Shown: positions 1 to 9,387 of the stretch, one piece after another
How the letters are laid out: each line of letters starts with the position of its first letter
Numbering within the stretch: position 1 is the first letter of the stretch
Assembly: GCA_001310715.1 (NCBI GenBank)
Contig: BAXV01000001.1
Location: 62,001 to 126,000, forward strand
Direction: 5' to 3'
From: Pseudovibrio sp. JCM 19062
GTDB lineage: Bacteria > Pseudomonadota > Alphaproteobacteria > Rhizobiales > Stappiaceae
DNA: 64,000 bases
The notes under the pieces: model-generated
Databases searched by the model: none
What the model saw: only the letters and a program-made list of their open reading frames with translations
Told to the model about the DNA's origin: nothing
Program-made: the position numbers and the translations under genes

Positions 1-372
1 CTCATTGTTTCTATTTGCATTTCGGTAGAAATCATTATCGTATGTTTTAACTTTCTTTAAATTGTAAGTTATATGTATTTTGACAATAGCTATCGCCTGC
101 CTTTAGAAAAATCTAAAAAACAAATGGCAATGGAATTGCGGTTCAAATGGAATCCAAAATTGAATTAATTATATATTTCAATATCTTAATACAATTCAGG
201 GGGAGGTAGCTTTTTACAAAGCTGCGCTCACTTGCTGCAGTCCAAAGTTTACACAAGGATAAACGCTATGGAGTTTAGCGGTCTGCTGCGATTTTATTGA
301 TGAAGAGAAAGCGCCATTATATGTAGCAAATTCGCGAACGCGCTTTCAATCAGGTAGAAACAATCTACTCTT
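1..372. other. AT-rich stretch without a recognisable gene, inside the integrated element
   Basis: I see no credible reading frame on either strand. The base composition is clearly richer in A and T than the chromosome to the right, which fits the interior of an acquired element whose integrase and attachment site lie at 667-2126. Confidence 0.5.
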
Positions 373-558
373 CTATTTATACTCGCAAGTAGCCTTGAAA
401 GTATTGGCGTTTGCCCAATCAATCAAAGATTGCTCTTTGTATATGATTCGTCCGCCAATCCGCGTGAAAGCTGGCCCAGTACCATTAGTTCTGTGACGTT
501 CAAGGGTTTTTGTTGAGACTCTGCAAAAAGCGGCAGCCTCGCTTGTGTTAAGGAACAT
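373..558 (-). CDS. AlpA/excisionase-like helix-turn-helix DNA-binding protein
   Basis: Small protein of 61 residues beginning MFLNTSEAAAFCRVSTKTLE. The pattern of an N-terminal 'S-E-A-A-x-F-C-R-V-S' helix, a conserved R-H-R-x-N-G-T-G-P wing and a C-terminal S-L-I-D-W-A is typical of MerR-type helix-turn-helix domain 17 proteins (AlpA or excisionase-like). These bind DNA and control integrase expression or excision of integrative elements. The longer open frame starts at 627, but the ATG at 558 follows an AGGGGA ribosome-binding site and begins exactly at the conserved domain, so I chose it. It lies just downstream of the integrase, on the same strand, as expected for an element's recombination module. 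It appears intact. Whether it acts as excisionase or transcriptional regulator is inference. Confidence 0.75.
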   Translation of the reverse strand: MFLNTSEAAAFCRVSTKTLERHRTNGTGPAFTRIGGRIIYKEQSLIDWANANTFKATCEYK

Positions 559-666
559 ATAGATCCCCTTTTTAAAAGTGTTTTTGGGATCACGGAATAC
601 ATAATATAATCTTACAATTATTAACACAAATTAACCAAAAAAATCTAGTGAATAATATAAGTTTTT

Positions 667-1863
667 CTAATTATTTGCGATAAATAAATCAATATTGTTG
701 ACTGCTAATGCTAAAGGATCTTCAGAAGTGTGGGTGTACCTCTGAGTAGTTCTGAAGTCATCATGCCCTAACTGTTTCGCTATTTGGTCGGTACTGAGCC
801 TTTATCTGCCGCGATACTGGCAAAGGTGTGCCTAAGATCGTGAATTCTTAAGTCCGCAAATCCATTTGGTTGAATATTGCGCTTCCAAAAACTATCCAGC
901 CCTTTGTAGGTAGCTGCCCTGTCCTTAAATCCCGGAAAAACATAAATTCCTTCGCTGGTGCTTTCATTGTTCATTATGAGCGTTAATGCCGTAACTCCAA
1001 TATGCACAATTCTTGCGCCAGTTTTACCATCGTGTAATCTGAGAAGTTATTTTTCATTATCAACCTCACTCCACTTGAGATTGACAATTTCCGACTTGCG
1101 ACAACCTGTTAGCAAAAGAATTTTGATCTGGTCTATCGCATAAGGGTTATGTCCATTTTTCTCTAAGCTCTTAAGTAGATTGTTAAAATTAGGCAACTCA
1201 CTGTTTAATAGTCGCCTTTCACATTTCCTATCTGCGAATTTTTTTAACACCTAAAGTAGGATTTTTATCTATTACACCAAGTTCAACAGCGAAGGTTAGA
1301 ATGCCCCCGAGCAATCTTACAGTTCGAGTGGCGGTTCCTTTGCCTCCAGTTCCATTACTTTTTGGTGAGGACCTCCCGTCTTTGACGTCATTCATGAAGT
1401 TCTGAATATCATTTTTAGTAAGATCCTTAACGCGCTTATTGCCAAGTAAATAAATGATATACCCCTCAATTCGACCTTTATCTGTGGCGATGGTTGACGG
1501 CTTTTTGGTTCCAATTCCTTCTCTTTGGTATTTGTCGCACAGCTCTTTAACGGTCATTGAAGTGCGTTCTTTTTGCTTGTTTTTATTTGGATTGTTACCT
1601 TTTAAAATACTAACATAGATTTCGCGAGCAGCGTCTCGGGCAGCTCTCAATGTAAGTTTATTGGTGTTCCCCAATTTAACTTCTGTTTGTTTTCCATCAG
1701 GTAGTCGTGCTTTAAAATAGTATCTCTTGTTCCCCAAAGGAGAAACCCGAACATGCAGACCGGTAACCTCCGTGTCCCAGTAGCGGTACTCTTTGGCTTC
1801 ACTTTCTAAGTTGCTGACAATATTCACGGTCAATTTTTGTTTTCTAATTCTGATTGTATTCAT
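667..1863 (-). CDS. Tyrosine-type site-specific integrase, reading frame broken
   Basis: Reconstructed product of about 398 residues, the usual length for P4-like integrases. The N-terminus (from ATG at 1863) is an Arm-DNA-binding/DUF4102-type domain with Y-R-Y-W-D-T-E-V-T-G-L-H-V-R-V. A core-binding SAM-like domain follows. The catalytic domain has L-L-L-T-G-C-R-K-S-E-I near 1110 (first Arg), H-D-L-R-H-T-F near 835 (His-x-x-Arg), and L-G-H-D-D-F-R-T-T-Q-R-Y-T-H near 740, which carries the nucleophilic tyrosine. Frame breaks occur near 1240, near 1045 and near 785, so no continuous frame exists here. The neighbouring tRNA-Arg 3' fragment at 2077 is its expected target. Whether the breaks are real decay or sequence error cannot be told from the window, but all catalytic residues remain encoded. 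Confidence 0.85.
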
Positions 1864-1898
1864 ATGTTTCTCTATATCTGCTAGGGAATCCCAGTCAC

Positions 1899-1977
1899 CA
1901 TATAGCCACCAGAAAAATAATATAGCCACCACATAGCCACCAGAAAAATAATATAGCCACCACATAGCCACCAGAAA
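1899..1977. repeat. 31-bp tandem direct repeat (about 2.5 copies) between integrase start and attachment site
   Basis: Units at 1899-1929 and 1930-1960 differ at one base, and a 17-base partial copy runs 1961-1977. Each unit holds two copies of ATAGCCACCA-like decamers, separated by an A-rich spacer. Position between the integrase start and the att core suggests arm-type integrase or excisionase binding sites. This role is inference. Confidence 0.8.
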
Positions 1978-2076
1978 TTTGAGTATAAATGAGAAGTCAT
2001 GTCCGGCCATGTCTATACAATACATTGAATTATATAAAGTAATTCATATTCTGACTAGACCTGTCTATTCTGACAA

Positions 2077-2126
2077 CTGCCCTCCTAAGGCAGAGGCCGC
2101 AGGTTCGAATCCTGCCGGGTGCACCA
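2077..2126 (+). mobile_element. Attachment site: 3' part of tRNA-Arg(CCU), anticodon arm to CCA
   Basis: The segment folds as the 3' portion of a tRNA: anticodon stem CTGCC/GGCAG around loop CTCCTAA (anticodon CCT), variable region, T arm GCAGG-TTCGAAT-CCTGC, acceptor strand CGGGTGC, discriminator A and encoded CCA. No matching acceptor 5' strand (GCACCCG) or D arm lies upstream, so this is not a complete tRNA gene. It is the classic structure of an att site where a tyrosine integrase recombined in the anticodon arm, leaving the 3' half at one end. The integrated element extends to the left. Confidence 0.8.
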
Positions 2127-2428
2127 TTTATCTCAATGACTTTGTAGAGTATAGAGTGTTCCGGAAATAGGGACGTCGTTTGCGCGTCTTTTCGCAAGTT
2201 GGATTTTGAAGGTCTTTCGATTTTGGCAAGCTGTCATAGCGGGAGGGGCCTCTCAAACTGTGATAAAGGAGAACGCAGGAAGAGGAGGAACTTATGCGCT
2301 ACTTTTGCAGCAACCCCTCCGGTTGTTTTCTTGTGGAAAACATGCAATACTTGCCTTCAGTTAATTGACATAACTTAACTCAATTAAAGCAAGAGGTGCA
2401 GAAAAGCACCCGCGGTATGGCAGAGGCA

Positions 2429-3514
2429 ATGAAAATCGCCGTAATTCTTCCGCCCAGGTTTACCTTCGACCAAAAAAAAGCCCAACTCGATTGAGACTGT
2501 TGTCAGGACAATCAACAGCGCAAGCCGCTTTCTTGGGTCCATGAGCATTTTGTGTGATGAAGGGGCTGATGTGGGCACGGACTTTCACACCATTCAGGTG
2601 CCTGCTTACCACAGCAAAGCAGCCCGGTATAAAGCCATTCGTGCTGTGCTGGAAGATCTTAGGCCAGACTTTCTGGAGATCCATCAGCACGCGCCGAGTG
2701 GTTATCAATTAGCCTCACGCCTTGGCGCTATTCCGAGCGCCTTTTACCGTCACAACGTGGTCAAAAGGCCAAGCAACTTCATCACAAAGTGGCGTTACCA
2801 GCGCCGCTACAACGCATTTGATGCGCACATATTCGTAAGTGACTTCGCGCGGCGCACCTTTACAAGGGCCTTTCCCAAGTTCAGGGAAAGCAGCTTTGCG
2901 GTGCCAAACCCCATCGCACTGGAGCAATGGGCCGCCCCCGATATTCCCAAGGAGAATATCATTGCGTTCGCAGGCCGGGCCACCCCGGAAAAGGGGGTCG
3001 CGCAGTTGGCGGAGGCCCTTGTGTCAGTCCTGGAGGACAATCCTTCCTGGAAGGCAGAACTGGCTCTTGGGTGCTGGGAAAAATACAAAGGGTGGACGGA
3101 AGAAGTCACCAGCTGCCTCGCACCGTTTGGCGATCGATGCATTCTCCATCGCGACCTTCCTTTGTCAGCGGTCAAGCGTGTGCTCCAACGGAGTAAAATC
3201 GCTGTGGTACCTTCGGTTTGGCATGAGCATTTGGCCTTGCTGCCATCGAAGCCCATGCAGCAGGATGTGCGGTCATTTCTTCTGGACGTGGCGGGCTGCG
3301 AGAGGCGAGCGGCGATCATGCAATCTACCTGAAAAACGTGACGGCTACGGATATTACCAGCGCTCTGAACGATCTCATTGGCGCACCTGATCGCCTGACG
3401 AGCCTTGCTGCGTCCGGCTTTGAGTTCACGCGCGCACACCACAACGTAGAGGTGCGGGCAAACCAGCTGGATACGATCCGTCAGATCATTGTTGAAAATT
3501 GCCACAGGCCCTGA
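2429..3514 (+). CDS. Glycosyltransferase family 4, frame broken twice
   Basis: Transfers a sugar from a nucleotide-sugar donor to a growing glycan, probably for LPS or capsule at the inner membrane. The start MKIAVILPPRF at 2429 follows AGAGG. The frame breaks at the A8 run 2472-2479, where seven As restore the protein, and again near 3227, where a lost C turns W-H-E-P-F-G-L-A-A-I-E-A into noise. Reconstructed, the C-terminal half shows the GT-B signature: 'F-A-G-R-A-T-P-E-K-G-V' and the donor-binding 'P-S-V-W-H-E-P-F-G-L-A-A-I-E-A-H-A-A-G' (E-x7-E motif). Length of about 361 residues suits the family. It is first in a four-gene glycosylation cluster, with the next start 24 bases downstream. 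Confidence 0.8.
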
Positions 3515-3537
3515 GAACCAGACTAGGAAACGCATTC

Positions 3538-4728
3538 ATGCTCCACCGGCTTACTTTCAAAGAAAAACTGGTCTCTTTCCCGCTGAGGGCCATTTCCTAT
3601 TTGTTTATTGCCGATCCGCAGAGCCGCCGCGAGTTCGCCTATCACTATTGTAGGGTTTTCATTTCTCCGCAGAGCTTAGCCTCTCTTTCAAAGCTGCGTA
3701 AGATGGCGCTGCTGGAAGGAGAGCGGAGCGCTATTATAGCAGAACCTACTGACTTCCATGGAGAGGTCCTCCTTGGGATGATAAACTACTATGTGGACTT
3801 AGGGTTCCAAAGAATTTTGGTTCTTGTCTCCCCGAAGCAATACAAGCGTCTGGAAGGTGCAATCGTTACCCACCCAAACGTGACCGTGCTTCCACTGGAT
3901 GAGATCTTCTTCAATCGGGTCTTCAGATACGGAAATTTAAAAGTCGATAGCTATTTCTTGACGACACTCATTTTCCGTACGTTTTCCCTGAAAAGATACT
4001 GCAAAGGTAACCCGCATTTTGCAGAAAGGGTGTGCGGGATCCTCCACACACTGACGGAGGACAGGAGGCCGGAAATAGGCAACCTTTTCAAAAGACAACG
4101 GGCCTTCTTACTGAACAATTTCAGTTCTGAAGAGGGTGTCAGGGAAGTGAACGCCAGTTACTTTTGTCGTTCAAGCGACCAGAAAACGGAACCAAAAGAC
4201 GACAAACTCCGGTACATTTCTGTTGGAATGCGCAACAAACAAATCCTCTATGACGCATTCAGAGCCTTGCGGAAAATACACCCGGAAGCTCAGCTTACGC
4301 TCGTCGCCCGAACACAGCAATTGGTTCCGCCAGACCTTTTGCCCAACGTTCGCTGTCAGGCAGACAAGGGGTATGATGTCCTTTTTGAAGAGATTCGGTC
4401 CAGCCGTTTCATACTCGCTCTCCTGAGTAGTGAAGAAGAAACCGATCGCGCGTTTCTGCGAAAGGATTACTCAAAATCTTCAGGCAACGCCCAGCTCTCG
4501 CTGGGTTTTAACCGTCCTATGATCATTGAGGAGGCTTTTGCCGGCTGTTATGGCTTTACGGCAGAAAACGCAGTTGTCTATCCCGCTGGCGGGCTGGAAG
4601 ATGCCTTGATGCAGGCTGCCAACATGTCAGAGGAGGCCTACAGCGCCATGCAATCTGAGCTCTTCAAGCTGTTTGAAGAGAAAAAGGCCCGTGCTTTGGA
4701 AAGTTTGAAGAATGCAACGAGACACTAG
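3538..4728 (+). CDS. Glycosyltransferase-like protein of unassigned family
   Basis: Intact protein of 396 residues. I do not recognise the family with confidence. The start at ATG 3538 (MLHRLTFKEKL) is preceded by AGGAAAC; a longer frame from 3499 lacks such a site. The order of secondary-structure-like blocks, 'R-S-A-I-I-A-E-P-T-D-F-H-G-E' then 'I-L-V-L-V-S-P' and a C-terminal 'R-F-I-L-A-L-L-S-S-E-E-E' followed by 'I-I-E-E-A-F-A', resembles the two Rossmann halves of a GT-B enzyme. No signal peptide or membrane span is visible. It is sandwiched between GT4 and GT8 genes and overlaps the latter by 17 bases, so a role in the same glycan is likely. Glycosyltransferase activity is inference from context and fold-like features only. 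Confidence 0.6.
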   Translation: MLHRLTFKEKLVSFPLRAISYLFIADPQSRREFAYHYCRVFISPQSLASLSKLRKMALLEGERSAIIAEPTDFHGEVLLGMINYYVDLGFQRILVLVSPKQYKRLEGAIVTHPNVTVLPLDEIFFNRVFRYGNLKVDSYFLTTLIFRTFSLKRYCKGNPHFAERVCGILHTLTEDRRPEIGNLFKRQRAFLLNNFSSEEGVREVNASYFCRSSDQKTEPKDDKLRYISVGMRNKQILYDAFRALRKIHPEAQLTLVARTQQLVPPDLLPNVRCQADKGYDVLFEEIRSSRFILALLSSEEETDRAFLRKDYSKSSGNAQLSLGFNRPMIIEEAFAGCYGFTAENAVVYPAGGLEDALMQAANMSEEAYSAMQSELFKLFEEKKARALESLKNATRH

Positions 4729-5743
4729 CATACCTATCGTCTTTGCATTTGATGACGGCTTTGCCTTGCCTGGCTCCATCGCTATTGCGTCGCTGGTGCA
4801 AGCCGCCAAGCCGACAACGCGCTATAACATCATTGTTCTGCACGATGGCCTACCTACAGACACGCAAGACAAGCTAGCGCAATCTGTTGCAGGGACAACC
4901 CACCAACTTGAGTTCCACTTTCTTCAGCAAGATATTATTGCCGGTGCGCCCTCCTCAAAAAAAATGGCCCCTAATCGTCTACGCGCGGCTGTTTATTCCC
5001 AAGCTGTTTCCCCAGTTCGAGAAGGTCATTTATTCCGATGTAGACGTTCAGTTCAAATGCGATCTGACCTCGTTGTTTAGCGAAGACATGAAGGGGCATT
5101 ATATTGCGGCGGTTCCAGCGGAGACAATGGAGCAAACCTTCCGCGTGCATCAACGGCTGGATGGTTTCAAAAACGAACACGTCTTTATGTCAGGCTGATT
5201 ATTTTCAATACGCCCGCTATTCTGGCGGACAAGCTCTGCGGCAAGGTGGTTGAACTGGTAGACCAGTATGGCGACCAGCTCGGGATGTTTGATCTGGAGC
5301 TGATGAATCTTACTTTTTCTAAGATCAAACCAATCGCGATAGACTATTGTGTATTGGAACGGCTGTTGTATGGAGCGCCAACAACCACGGCAGATTGGCA
5401 AATGCTTCTGGAAACACATGGCGAGGATGCTTTAGTGCGTGCCATTGATGACCCCAAAATCGTGCATTATGCAGGTCATCCGGTAAAAGTCTGGAACCGG
5501 ATGGAGCAGCCAGAGGACTATCTTCGCTACGTTAAGCGCTCGCCGTTTTCTCAGCGCTGCTACCAACTGATTAGCAGAAAAAAAAAGATGCAGCGCCACC
5601 TATGGTTTTACATCTTGCTTTCAAAACTTCATCCACGCAAGAAGCGACGCAGGGATTTACGTGATGTGCTAAGGCAAATAAGGCATGAAAAACGTGCCAA
5701 ATCGTGGGCCACACCAAAATACATTGGAGCTTCCTTGCCTTAG
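4712..5743 (+). CDS. Glycosyltransferase family 8, frame broken twice
   Basis: LPS galactosyl/glucosyltransferase-type (RfaJ/WaaJ-like) GT-A enzyme using a UDP-sugar and Mn2+. The N-terminus 'I-P-I-V-F-A-F-D-D-G-F-A-L-P' is the family's nucleotide-binding start, and 'V-I-Y-S-D-V-D-V-Q-F' carries the metal-binding DxD motif. A further 'F-N-T-P-A-I-L' and 'K-I-V-H-Y-A-G-H-P-V-K-V-W' match the family's conserved C-terminal part. The frame breaks at the A8 run 4957-4964 (seven As expected) and near 5198, where one C is missing in 'M-S-G-L-I-I-F-N'. Reconstructed length is about 343 residues. It overlaps the upstream gene by 17 bases, indicating one transcript. Confidence 0.85.
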
Positions 5744-5982
5744 GCACCAAAGAGCAGCCAAAGGTAAGAGAGCTACAGCTCAGACCCGCGCACTTACCAG
5801 AAAATCTTAAGTTCTCTTCTCGGTGACCAAAGTAAATTCTTGAATTATCCGACTTTTCGATCACGACGAGCAGTTCTTATTTCGGAAGCATATGTATTTT
5901 ATCAAAGTCATTCGCAATAAGTTATCGTCGGTACTTGTATAAATTCAGTCTATAGGCAGAGTTTATACAAAAGAGCATCCCA

Positions 5983-6772
5983 GTGAAGAAAGTGCCGGTA
6001 TCTGCGTTTATTATTGCAAAAAAATGAGGAAGACAGGGTTTTATCAGCCATCAACAGTGTCAAAGAATGGGTTGATGAGGTCATTGTTGTCGATTCCGGC
6101 TCAACGGATCGCACAGTAGCGGTTGCAGAAGCTGCCGGGGCTAAAGTTTTCTTCAATCAGTGGGATGGTTACGGAAAACAAAAGCGCTTTGCGGAAGACC
6201 AGTGCCAGAATCTTTGGCTTTTAAACATTGACGCTGATGAAGAGGTTACCCCCGAGCTTGCGAAGGAAATTACGCAACTCTTCGATCCGGCACCACCAGA
6301 CGATATCTATAAAGTGCACATTGTGAACGTGTTTGCGCACGAAACTCGCCCCGCAAAATGGGCCTATGGGTACTGGCAGTATCGCCTCTACCACAAAGAG
6401 TACGGGCGCTTTGCTGTTTCAACGGTGCATGACACGGTAAGGCCCTTTGCTGGTGCCCAAACAGCCAAATTAATGGGGAAGATTAGCCACCGATCTCAGC
6501 GATCCATTCAGTTTGTGGTCGAAAAGCTTAACCGGTACTCCGACATGCAAGTTCAGGACATGGTTTCGCACGGACGGACAATTACAAGGTTCCGGCTCCT
6601 GACAGAATTCCCGCTCGCCTTTCTGAAGAGCTATGTCATCAGACGGAGTTTTGTTTATGGCTGGTGGGGGCTCATCATTGCCTACAATCACGCATACTCG
6701 CGATTTGTCCGTGTGGCGAAAGCCTATGAAGATCAGCTGATGAGTAAATCATCTGCACCGCCTCGTGAATGA
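5983..6772 (+). CDS. Glycosyltransferase family 2 (WaaE/LgtF-like LPS core transferase), frame broken at A7
   Basis: Inverting GT-A enzyme that likely adds glucose to the LPS inner core. From a GTG at 5983 the product begins V-K-K-V-P-V-S-A-F-I-I-A-K, then the A7 run 6018-6024 shifts frame. Six As give the expected A-K-N-E-E-D. The rest is continuous: 'V-I-V-V-D-S-G-S-T-D-R-T' (nucleotide site), 'W-L-L-N-I-D-A-D-E-E-V' (DxD) and 'Y-R-L-Y-H-K-E-Y-G-R-F' (acceptor region of the WaaE group). Length of about 263 residues is normal. It follows the GT8 gene after a 240-base gap in which I see no gene, so it may have its own promoter. Confidence 0.85.
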
Positions 6773-6855
6773 GGGCCCAGGTCGCGTCTCATTGCCTCCT
6801 CAGACTAAGTCGAGTGGAACGCCTGCGCACTCATCATTCCAAGCCAGCAGCGCTG

Positions 6856-7212
6856 TTAGGCGTTTACTTCTACGGTATCCGAACAGATATTTTTTAGGCT
6901 TTCCCATTGCCACTGGGGGAGGACTGGTGTTTTTGCGGCGTTTGGGTCGGCGATTTGGGTTAGTGTGTCGACACGCTCTTGTGTTGGGGGGTGACTAGCG
7001 AGAAACCCGAGGGCCTGTGAGATTGCAGCCTCCTCTCTGCCTTGCCTTGCAGCAATCTTTTCAAGGAAACTTGCAAGGCCGGTAGCGTCCACATTTGCGT
7101 GTTCCAGCATTTCTCTGCCCCAACACTGCGCCGCAAGTTCATCGGGCACCTCTACCACTTCCTGCGTGGTGGAAAGAATAGTAATCCTGCCGCCCCGGCA
7201 GAGCGAATGCAT
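6856..7212 (-). pseudogene. C-terminal remnant of an M48-family metalloprotease
   Basis: About 118 residues matching only the end of M48 (Ste24/BepA-like) peptidases: 'R-E-M-L-E-H-A-N-V-D-A-T-G-L-A-S-F-L-E-K' followed by 'A-L-G-F-L-A-S-H-P-P-T-Q-E-R-V-D-T-L'. The catalytic HExxH and the third zinc ligand are absent, and upstream lies the terminator of the choline transporter operon, so the 5' two thirds is missing rather than shifted. A functional protease is excluded on this evidence. A small independent protein using this fragment cannot be ruled out but has no obvious ribosome-binding site. Confidence 0.6.
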
Positions 7213-7231
7213 GAGAATTTCTTTTGCGAAC

Positions 7232-7262
7232 AAAAACAGGCGCACTTTTTATAGGGCGCCTG
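7232..7262 (-). terminator. Rho-independent terminator of the choXWV operon
   Basis: On the minus strand, stem CAGGCGC/GCGCCTG with a 12-base loop is followed by five Ts. It lies 29 bases beyond the choV stop codon. Confidence 0.75.
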
Positions 7263-7290
7263 TTGATAGAATCGTTAATTCTTGTTGGTG

Positions 7291-8334
7291 CTAGACGAAG
7301 CAGTCCATGATTTCCTGCTCGCGAATGATGCCGACGACGCGGTCTCCGCGGTAAACGGCGATTGGGCCAGCGCTGCTGCGCTTCATCTCAATCACCTTAC
7401 GGATGGCCTGCTTTGCAGTGCATCTTGGCATCTGCTCGATCCCTGCGACCAGATCGGGGCTGACAGCACTGAGATCTGACATGATATCTTCGGCATGCAG
7501 AACGTTGAGCGGGTTCATGTGAGCAACGAAGGATTCAACGTACTCATCCACCGGGTTCTTCACGATCTCCTGTGGCGTACCGATCTGAACCACATGACCG
7601 CCTTCCATGATGGCGATGCGGTTGCCGATCTTGGCAGCTTCATCAAGGTCATGGCTCACGAACACGATGGTTCTGTGCAGCTTTTCCTGAAGGTCCAGCA
7701 GCTCATCCTGCAAGTGACTGCGGATGAGGGGGTCCAGTGCGGAGAACGGCTCGTCCATGAGCAAGATTGGTGCGTCTGTTGCGAATGCACGCGCCAGACC
7801 GACACGCTGCTGCATACCGCCAGACAGCTCGTGCACGTATTTGTCACCCCAGCCACCAAGGCCGACGAGTTCCAACTGTTCTTCAACTTGCTCCAGACGC
7901 TTGGCCTTTGGAACACCAGAGAGTTCCAGCCCAAAGCCGACATTGTCACGGACCGTGCGCCATGGCAGCAGGCCGAACTGCTGGAATACCATCGCAACAC
8001 GTTCACGGCGCAGTTTGCGCAGGCGCGAGGAAGAGCATGTGGATGGGTTCACCTGCTCGTCCTTATCAGAGACGAGCACTTCACCACGGCAGACCTTGTT
8101 GAGGCCGTTGATGGCGCGGAGCAGGGTGGATTTACCAGAACCGGACAGGCCCATGAGAACGAGAAGCTCGCCCTGCTGGATGTCAAAGGTGGCGTTGGCG
8201 ACGCCAACCAGCTGGCCGGTTTGCTCCTGAATTTCAGCACGGTTCTTGCCGGCATCAATCAGGGGCAAGGCCGCAGTCGGTTTATCACCAAATACGATGG
8301 ACAGGTTTTTGAAGGAAACGACGGGATTGGTCAT
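7291..8334 (-). CDS. choV: Choline/betaine ABC transporter ATP-binding protein
   Basis: ATPase of the osmoprotectant (ProV-type) ABC importer, energising choline uptake at the inner membrane. The 347-residue product has Walker A G-L-S-G-S-G-K-S-T, Q-loop 'V-F-Q-Q-F-G-L-L-P-W', signature L-S-G-G-M-Q-Q-R and Walker B 'I-L-L-M-D-E-P-F'. The C-terminal extension (from about residue 275) resembles CBS domains, which in ProV/OpuA sense ionic strength. The start is the ATG at 8334, overlapping the choW stop as TAATG. In the raw sequence choW and choV read as one 502-residue frame because the choW stop is out of phase. I treat that as an indel artefact, not a fusion. The gene is co-transcribed with choW and choX. 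Confidence 0.93.
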   Translation of the reverse strand: MTNPVVSFKNLSIVFGDKPTAALPLIDAGKNRAEIQEQTGQLVGVANATFDIQQGELLVLMGLSGSGKSTLLRAINGLNKVCRGEVLVSDKDEQVNPSTCSSSRLRKLRRERVAMVFQQFGLLPWRTVRDNVGFGLELSGVPKAKRLEQVEEQLELVGLGGWGDKYVHELSGGMQQRVGLARAFATDAPILLMDEPFSALDPLIRSHLQDELLDLQEKLHRTIVFVSHDLDEAAKIGNRIAIMEGGHVVQIGTPQEIVKNPVDEYVESFVAHMNPLNVLHAEDIMSDLSAVSPDLVAGIEQMPRCTAKQAIRKVIEMKRSSAGPIAVYRGDRVVGIIREQEIMDCFV

Positions 8335-9180
8335 TATTTGCCACCCTTTTCTTCTGGTTTTTTTGAAGAAACGGTCAAGCACGATAGCGATCAGAACGAT
8401 TGCGATACCAACTTCAAAGCCTCTGGCGATGTTCACTGTGTTCAACGCACGAAGTGTTGGCACACCAAGACCATCCGCGCCAACAAGGGCAGCGATCACG
8501 ACCATGGAGAGCGACAACATGATGGTTTGCGTCAGGCCAACCATGATATTTGGCAGCGCGTATGGCAGCTCGATCTTGAAGAGCTTTTGCCAATAGGTGG
8601 CACCAAACGCTTCACCTGCTTCCAGAAGGTGCTTCGGAGTGGAAGCAACGCCAATCTGGGTCAGACGGATTGAGGCAGGCAGAGCGAACACGACGGTAGA
8701 GATCAAACCCGGAACCACACCAAGACCAAAAAGGATCAGGGCAGGGATCAGGTACACAAACGTCGGGATTGTCTGCATCAGATCCAGCACCGGGCGCACC
8801 CAGGAGAAGAACTTGGGTGATGGGCGGAATAAACACCGACCGGAACACCGATCAGCATACAGACGAACGTAGAGCTGAGAATTAGCGCCAGCGTTTCTGT
8901 GGTCTCATCCCAGTAGCCCTGGTTGATGATGAGCAGCAGGCTCAGTGCAACAAACAGTGTAAAGGGGATGGACCTTCTGACAACAAAGGCCAGTCCGGTG
9001 GCAATGATAACAACACCGAGCGGGTGAGGGGCTTGCAAGAGCCAAAGTACATTGTCAATAAGCCATTCAATTGCAACGGAGATTGCATCGAAAAAAACCA
9101 CTTGCGTTGTCGGTGAGCCAATCAACTCCCCACCTGGCCCAACTGCCGATGGGTAGTTTGTGCTCTGTTAGCCACTCCAC
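8334..9180 (-). CDS. choW: Choline ABC transporter permease, frame broken three times
   Basis: Inner-membrane permease of the ProW/BinPDT family; the reconstructed product is about 281 residues with the usual membrane spans. It begins at a GTG at 9180 after GAGG (V-E-W-L-T-E-H-K-L-P-I-G). Breaks: A7 at 9091-9097 (six expected, restoring S-G-F-F-D-A-I-S-V), a lost A near 8816 (restoring H-P-K-F-F-S-W-V-R-P-V-L), and T7 at 8358-8364 (six expected, restoring the stop just before choV). The EAA-like cytoplasmic loop 'E-A-G-E-A-F-G-A-T-Y-W-Q-K-L-F-K-I' that contacts the ATPase is present. It is second in the operon, with a 207-base gap after choX in which I see no gene. Confidence 0.9.
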
Positions 9181-9387
9181 GGGAAACCTCAGATTTTGTT
9201 ATTGTATGTTTACGCGCTCACGCCCTGAACCTGGTTCTGGCGGATCGCAGGATATTTCGTACCGACAAACAGCAACCCCAGCTGCAAATTGGATATTCCG
9301 GCTGTCGGAAAGCTCCGGAACTAAACGCTGAGAGGCAGAGTGCGAGTGTATCGCATCCGCCCCTCAGGATATCTTTGGTAATGACGC

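Noticed and set aside
1228..2025. N-terminal extension of the integrase rich in W, Y and G from 1864 to 2025
   Set aside because: It is translation of the 31-bp tandem repeat; the family N-terminus begins at ATG 1863.
7495..8673. 392-codon open frame opposite the choline transporter
   Set aside because: It is the antisense shadow of choV/choW, with no family resemblance or ribosome-binding site.
7291..8799. Single frame joining permease and ATPase of the choline transporter, a possible natural fusion
   Set aside because: The T7 run at 8358-8364 removes the choW stop; with six Ts choW ends in TAATG overlapping the choV start, the normal coupling.
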